Shown here in pieces: positions 61,761 to 64,000 of a stretch of 64,000 nucleotides of DNA (the stretch's first letter is position 1; each line of letters opens with the position of its first letter). Below the pieces are notes generated by a model. It was given only the letters and a program-made list of their open reading frames with translations, made no database searches and was not told where the DNA came from. The position numbers and the translations under genes were made by a program. The DNA lies in assembly GCA_037349315.1 (NCBI GenBank), contig JBAIAC010000156.1, forward strand, positions 1,674,001 through 1,738,000. The letters run 5' to 3'. Source of the DNA: Chelydra serpentina (Eukaryota; Chordata; Testudines; Chelydridae).

Positions 61761-61880
61761 CTATCCAGACGCGGCTCGTCACAGGGAACTGCAGCCAGCA
61801 CAGTGAGGTCTTCACGCTGAGAGCTCACGAGGAGACGATGGACGTGCACTGTGATACAGTCACCGGGGCAGCCACACAAG
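61761..61880 (+). CDS. ADGRE1: ADGRE-type receptor: GAIN-domain exon B
   Basis: A 120-nt exon (acceptor ccccacatccgcag, donor gtacca), phase 1-1. It encodes AIQTRLVTGNCSQHSEVF… LRAHEETMDVHCDTVTGAATQ. Two cysteines (GNCS and VHCD) match the conserved pair in the mammalian ADGRE1 stalk (KECSE… KIGCST). One sequon (NCS). Confidence 0.82.
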
Positions 61881-62586
61881 GTACCATCCTGGGGATGGAG
61901 ACAACCAGGGCCCAAACCACGGCACAGAGCAGTTCCCGGGCACCAAACCCCAGTCTGGGTTCCCCCGTTCCTCCCCCCCTCCCCATGGATCCCCAGGCCG
62001 GGCCCTGGCCTCTGGCTCTAGCCCTGGAGTGCTCCTTGCTGGCTGAGCCAGTGGTTCTCAGGCTGTGGGCCATGGAGCTGACACCTTCGTTCTGGCTGTC
62101 CCACAGCTTGCGCCCCAAGCAGTGAGGAGTTGGGGGCGCAGAGGGGAGACGGCTCATGACAGGGTCTCTGGTATGAAGTGAGCCCAGAGAATGGAAAGGG
62201 CAGGGACACCCTAGTCTAGCTAGACCTCCACATGGAGATGTCGGGAACCAGGGTAACGTGTAGCCTCAGCTGCCATATTCAGGGCCCCTAATCCTCCAGC
62301 ACCAGGGGAAGCTCATCCCTGGCCAGCCCCTCTCCTGGTCTCTCTGAGAAAAACTGTATCTTCATCTCTGCATCCTGCAGCTAGACGTTTCCAGCCGGGC
62401 GCGTTCCTGGCGGCCCCGAGGGAGGAGGTAGCTCGGTCCGGTGGCTAAATCTTAAGAGTTGTGGGCAGGATCCTGGGTTCCATTCCCAGATCTGCCACAG
62501 ACTCACTGTGACCCCGGCACCTGGCCGGCTCATTCTTTGCCATAGCGTCCCCAGCTCCCTAACGAGGGATCATCTCCTCTCCACAG

Positions 62587-62789
62587 CAGGTTTGGGGGCT
62601 GTTGCTTTTATTTCCTACTCCACCCTGGACTTCATCATCAATGCGAGACTTCTCAGCGAGGGAAATCTACCGGCTGTGGGGAAACTGGAGAAAACTCATC
62701 TCAACTCCAGGGTGGTGAGTGGGGTCATCGGAGACGGGAGACCCATTCACCTCTCCAGACCCGCAAACTTCACCCTGCGCCACAGACAG
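62587..62789 (+). CDS. ADGRE1: ADGRE-type receptor: GAIN-domain exon C
   Basis: A 203-nt exon, phase 1 in and phase 0 out (donor gtgtgt). It encodes AGLGAVAFISYSTLDFIIN ARLLSEG…THLNSRVVSGVIGDG…ANFTLRHRQ. 'GVAFVSF' and 'MNSRVVGG' are the matching human ADGRE1 landmarks, so this is the beta-rich core of the GAIN domain just before the GPS exon. The acceptor is a tandem cagcag, so the start may also be 62590, dropping one Ala. Confidence 0.85.
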
Positions 62790-63009
62790 GTGTGTAGAGG
62801 GAGATCCTCTCGCTTTTCTCCGTATCTGGGTCTCCAGACAGGCAGATAGAAGGCACCATCTCCTGCCGGGCATTGGGACTTTGCTGCCTTTCTGGCTCCC
62901 GATGGTCCTGAGAAGCAGAGGCCTCCTTATTCCTGATGCGTTGGGGCTGTTTTACTGGAGAAGGTTCCCGGGGGTCGCACCACGACACATGGCCGTGCAA
63001 AGAGCTATA

Positions 63010-63613
63010 GGGGACGTGTGGGCAAACTGCAGCTCCCAGGCCACATCCAGCCCGCAAGCTCCCACTGGGGAGTGGGGTTGGGGCCGCACCACGCGGCTCG
63101 GCCCCACTCAAGCCAGGGCGCTGTGTCACGGACCTCACCACGTGGCTCCTGGAAGCCACGGCATGGCCCCTCTCCGGCTCCTACGCGCTCCAATGGCCCC
63201 CTCCGGTGCTCCAATGGGAGCTGTAGAGGCGGTGTCTGCGGATGGGGCAGCGCACAGAGCAGCCTGGCTGCACCTCCGCATAGGAGCCGGAGAAGGGACA
63301 TGCCACTGTTTCCAGGAGCCACTTGAGCTAAGCACCGCTCAGCTCCCCCACCCCTCAGGATCTCCCCATGCCCCAAATTCCTGCCCCAGTCCTGATCCCC
63401 CTCCCACTCTCCAAACCCCTCGATCCCAATCCAGAGCACCCTCCTGCACCCCAAACCTCTCATCCCCAGACCCACCCCAGAGCCCACACCCCCAAGCAAA
63501 GCCCTCACCCCCTCACGCACCCCAACTCCAATTTTGTGAGCATTCATAGCTCATCACACAATTTCTATTCTCCGATATGGCCCGTGGGCCAAAAAGTTTG
63601 CCCACCTCTGCTC
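63010..63613. mobile_element. probable hAT-type non-autonomous transposon
   Basis: The ends 'gtgtgggcaaactgcagctccc' and 'ggccaaaaagtttgcccacctc' are inverted relatives, as in Charlie-like hAT elements. The flanks agctatag and tgctctag share six of eight bases. The interior is C-rich and non-coding. Confidence 0.55.
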
Positions 63614-63763
63614 TAGCGTAACAGCTCCGCCTAGCTCACTCCTGGCCCGGAATAACTGGAAAGCCGCTTTCTGTAGAGACTGTGCTTCAGGGAATCAGCA
63701 TGAAACACTTTGATATGGTAACGAAGCGGTTAGGGTGCATATGTGTATGTGTGCACGCAGCAC

Positions 63764-63776
63764 TGCCCTCTGCTGG
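63764..63776 (-). promoter_or_regulatory. CTCF-like motif
   Basis: The sequence tgccctctgctgg, reverse complement ccagcagagggca, fits the CTCF core. Motif only. Confidence 0.4.
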
Positions 63777-64000
63777 ATGCAGTCAGAACTGCTCAGCCAT
63801 GTGCCATGAGCCTTGTGGTGCTAAGGGCTAGCAAGGATTTATTTCCCTTTCGCTCCAATAGCAGGGCCTGTGCTTTTGGAGCAGCAGGATCTGCGTTCTC
63901 TCTCCGCTGGCACCGGGATGGCCCCGGTGGGCACTGGGGGCTGCGTGGGGAGAGCCCAGGAGCTGTAGGTGGCCTCGGGTTTGCTATAGACGTGTGATAA

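Larger units (their letters stand above)
62790..64000 (+). other. intron after GAIN exon C; no GPS or 7TM exon found
   Basis: I searched for a GPS exon (C-x-W…G-C…C-x-C-x-H-L) in phase 0 after 62789 and found none with intact splice sites. The rest of the receptor must start beyond 64000. Confidence 0.55.

Noticed and set aside
63840..63997. Frame with 'WHRDGPGGHWGLRG' resembling a GPS motif segment
   Set aside because: The G-G-H-W pattern is suggestive, but the flanking cysteines and the C-x-C-x-H-L end are missing. The frame does not match phase 0 from the acceptor at about 63881. Probably chance.
1..64000. CRISPR arrays, operons or other prokaryotic systems
   Set aside because: The repeats are transposons and segmental duplications, and coding sequence is split by introns. 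The DNA is vertebrate.

Overview
Vertebrate nuclear DNA, most likely from a turtle (less likely a crocodilian). I infer this from the repeats: CR1 LINE fragments on both strands, a tRNA-derived SINE with a CR1-like tail, a Penelope-like element with a GIY-YIG domain, hAT and Harbinger-like DNA transposons, solo LTRs, and young gypsy-class LTR elements. Nothing here is prokaryotic. Most of the window is intron or intergenic repeat.

The one host gene recognised is on the + strand from about 23.96 kb past the end of the window. It is an adhesion GPCR of the ADGRE (EMR/CD97) family, most like ADGRE1. I place fourteen coding exons: a signal-peptide exon (23959-24015), eight EGF-like exons (25037-25177, 25904-26059, 30539-30694, 36114-36269, 41689-41844, 49450-49584, 52933-53064, 55879-56010), two short stalk exons (57648-57715, 60344-60448) and three GAIN-domain exons (61126-61300, 61761-61880, 62587-62789). 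All EGF exons are phase 1-1, so they can be duplicated or skipped without a frame break. The exon with the start codon was not found. The GPS cleavage motif and seven-helix exons must lie beyond 64 kb.

Layout. 1-23.9 kb is gene-poor upstream DNA of nested repeats, with a complete minus-strand gypsy-like element (element A, 8858-13615) inserted in a CR1. 24-29 kb holds the first two EGF exons and a solo LTR. 29.26-45.98 kb is a 5,575-bp segment present three times in tandem; each copy carries one EGF exon, a CpG-rich spacer, a tRNA-SINE and the 5' part of a second gypsy-like element. The third copy runs into the rest of that element (element B, 44023-48778). 50.64-56.53 kb is an independent tandem duplication of about 2.95 kb carrying EGF exons 7 and 8. 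57-64 kb holds the stalk and GAIN exons between further LINE, hAT and Harbinger-like insertions.

Main message: the EGF array of this receptor has grown by at least three rounds of segmental duplication. The breakpoint of the 5.6-kb duplication lies inside an LTR element, and the junction of the 2.95-kb duplication carries scrambled fragments of one. Elements A and B share the same internal deletion of the reverse-transcriptase core, with integrase placed before RNase H, so they look like a mobilised non-autonomous family with the gene order of Gmr1-like gypsy elements.
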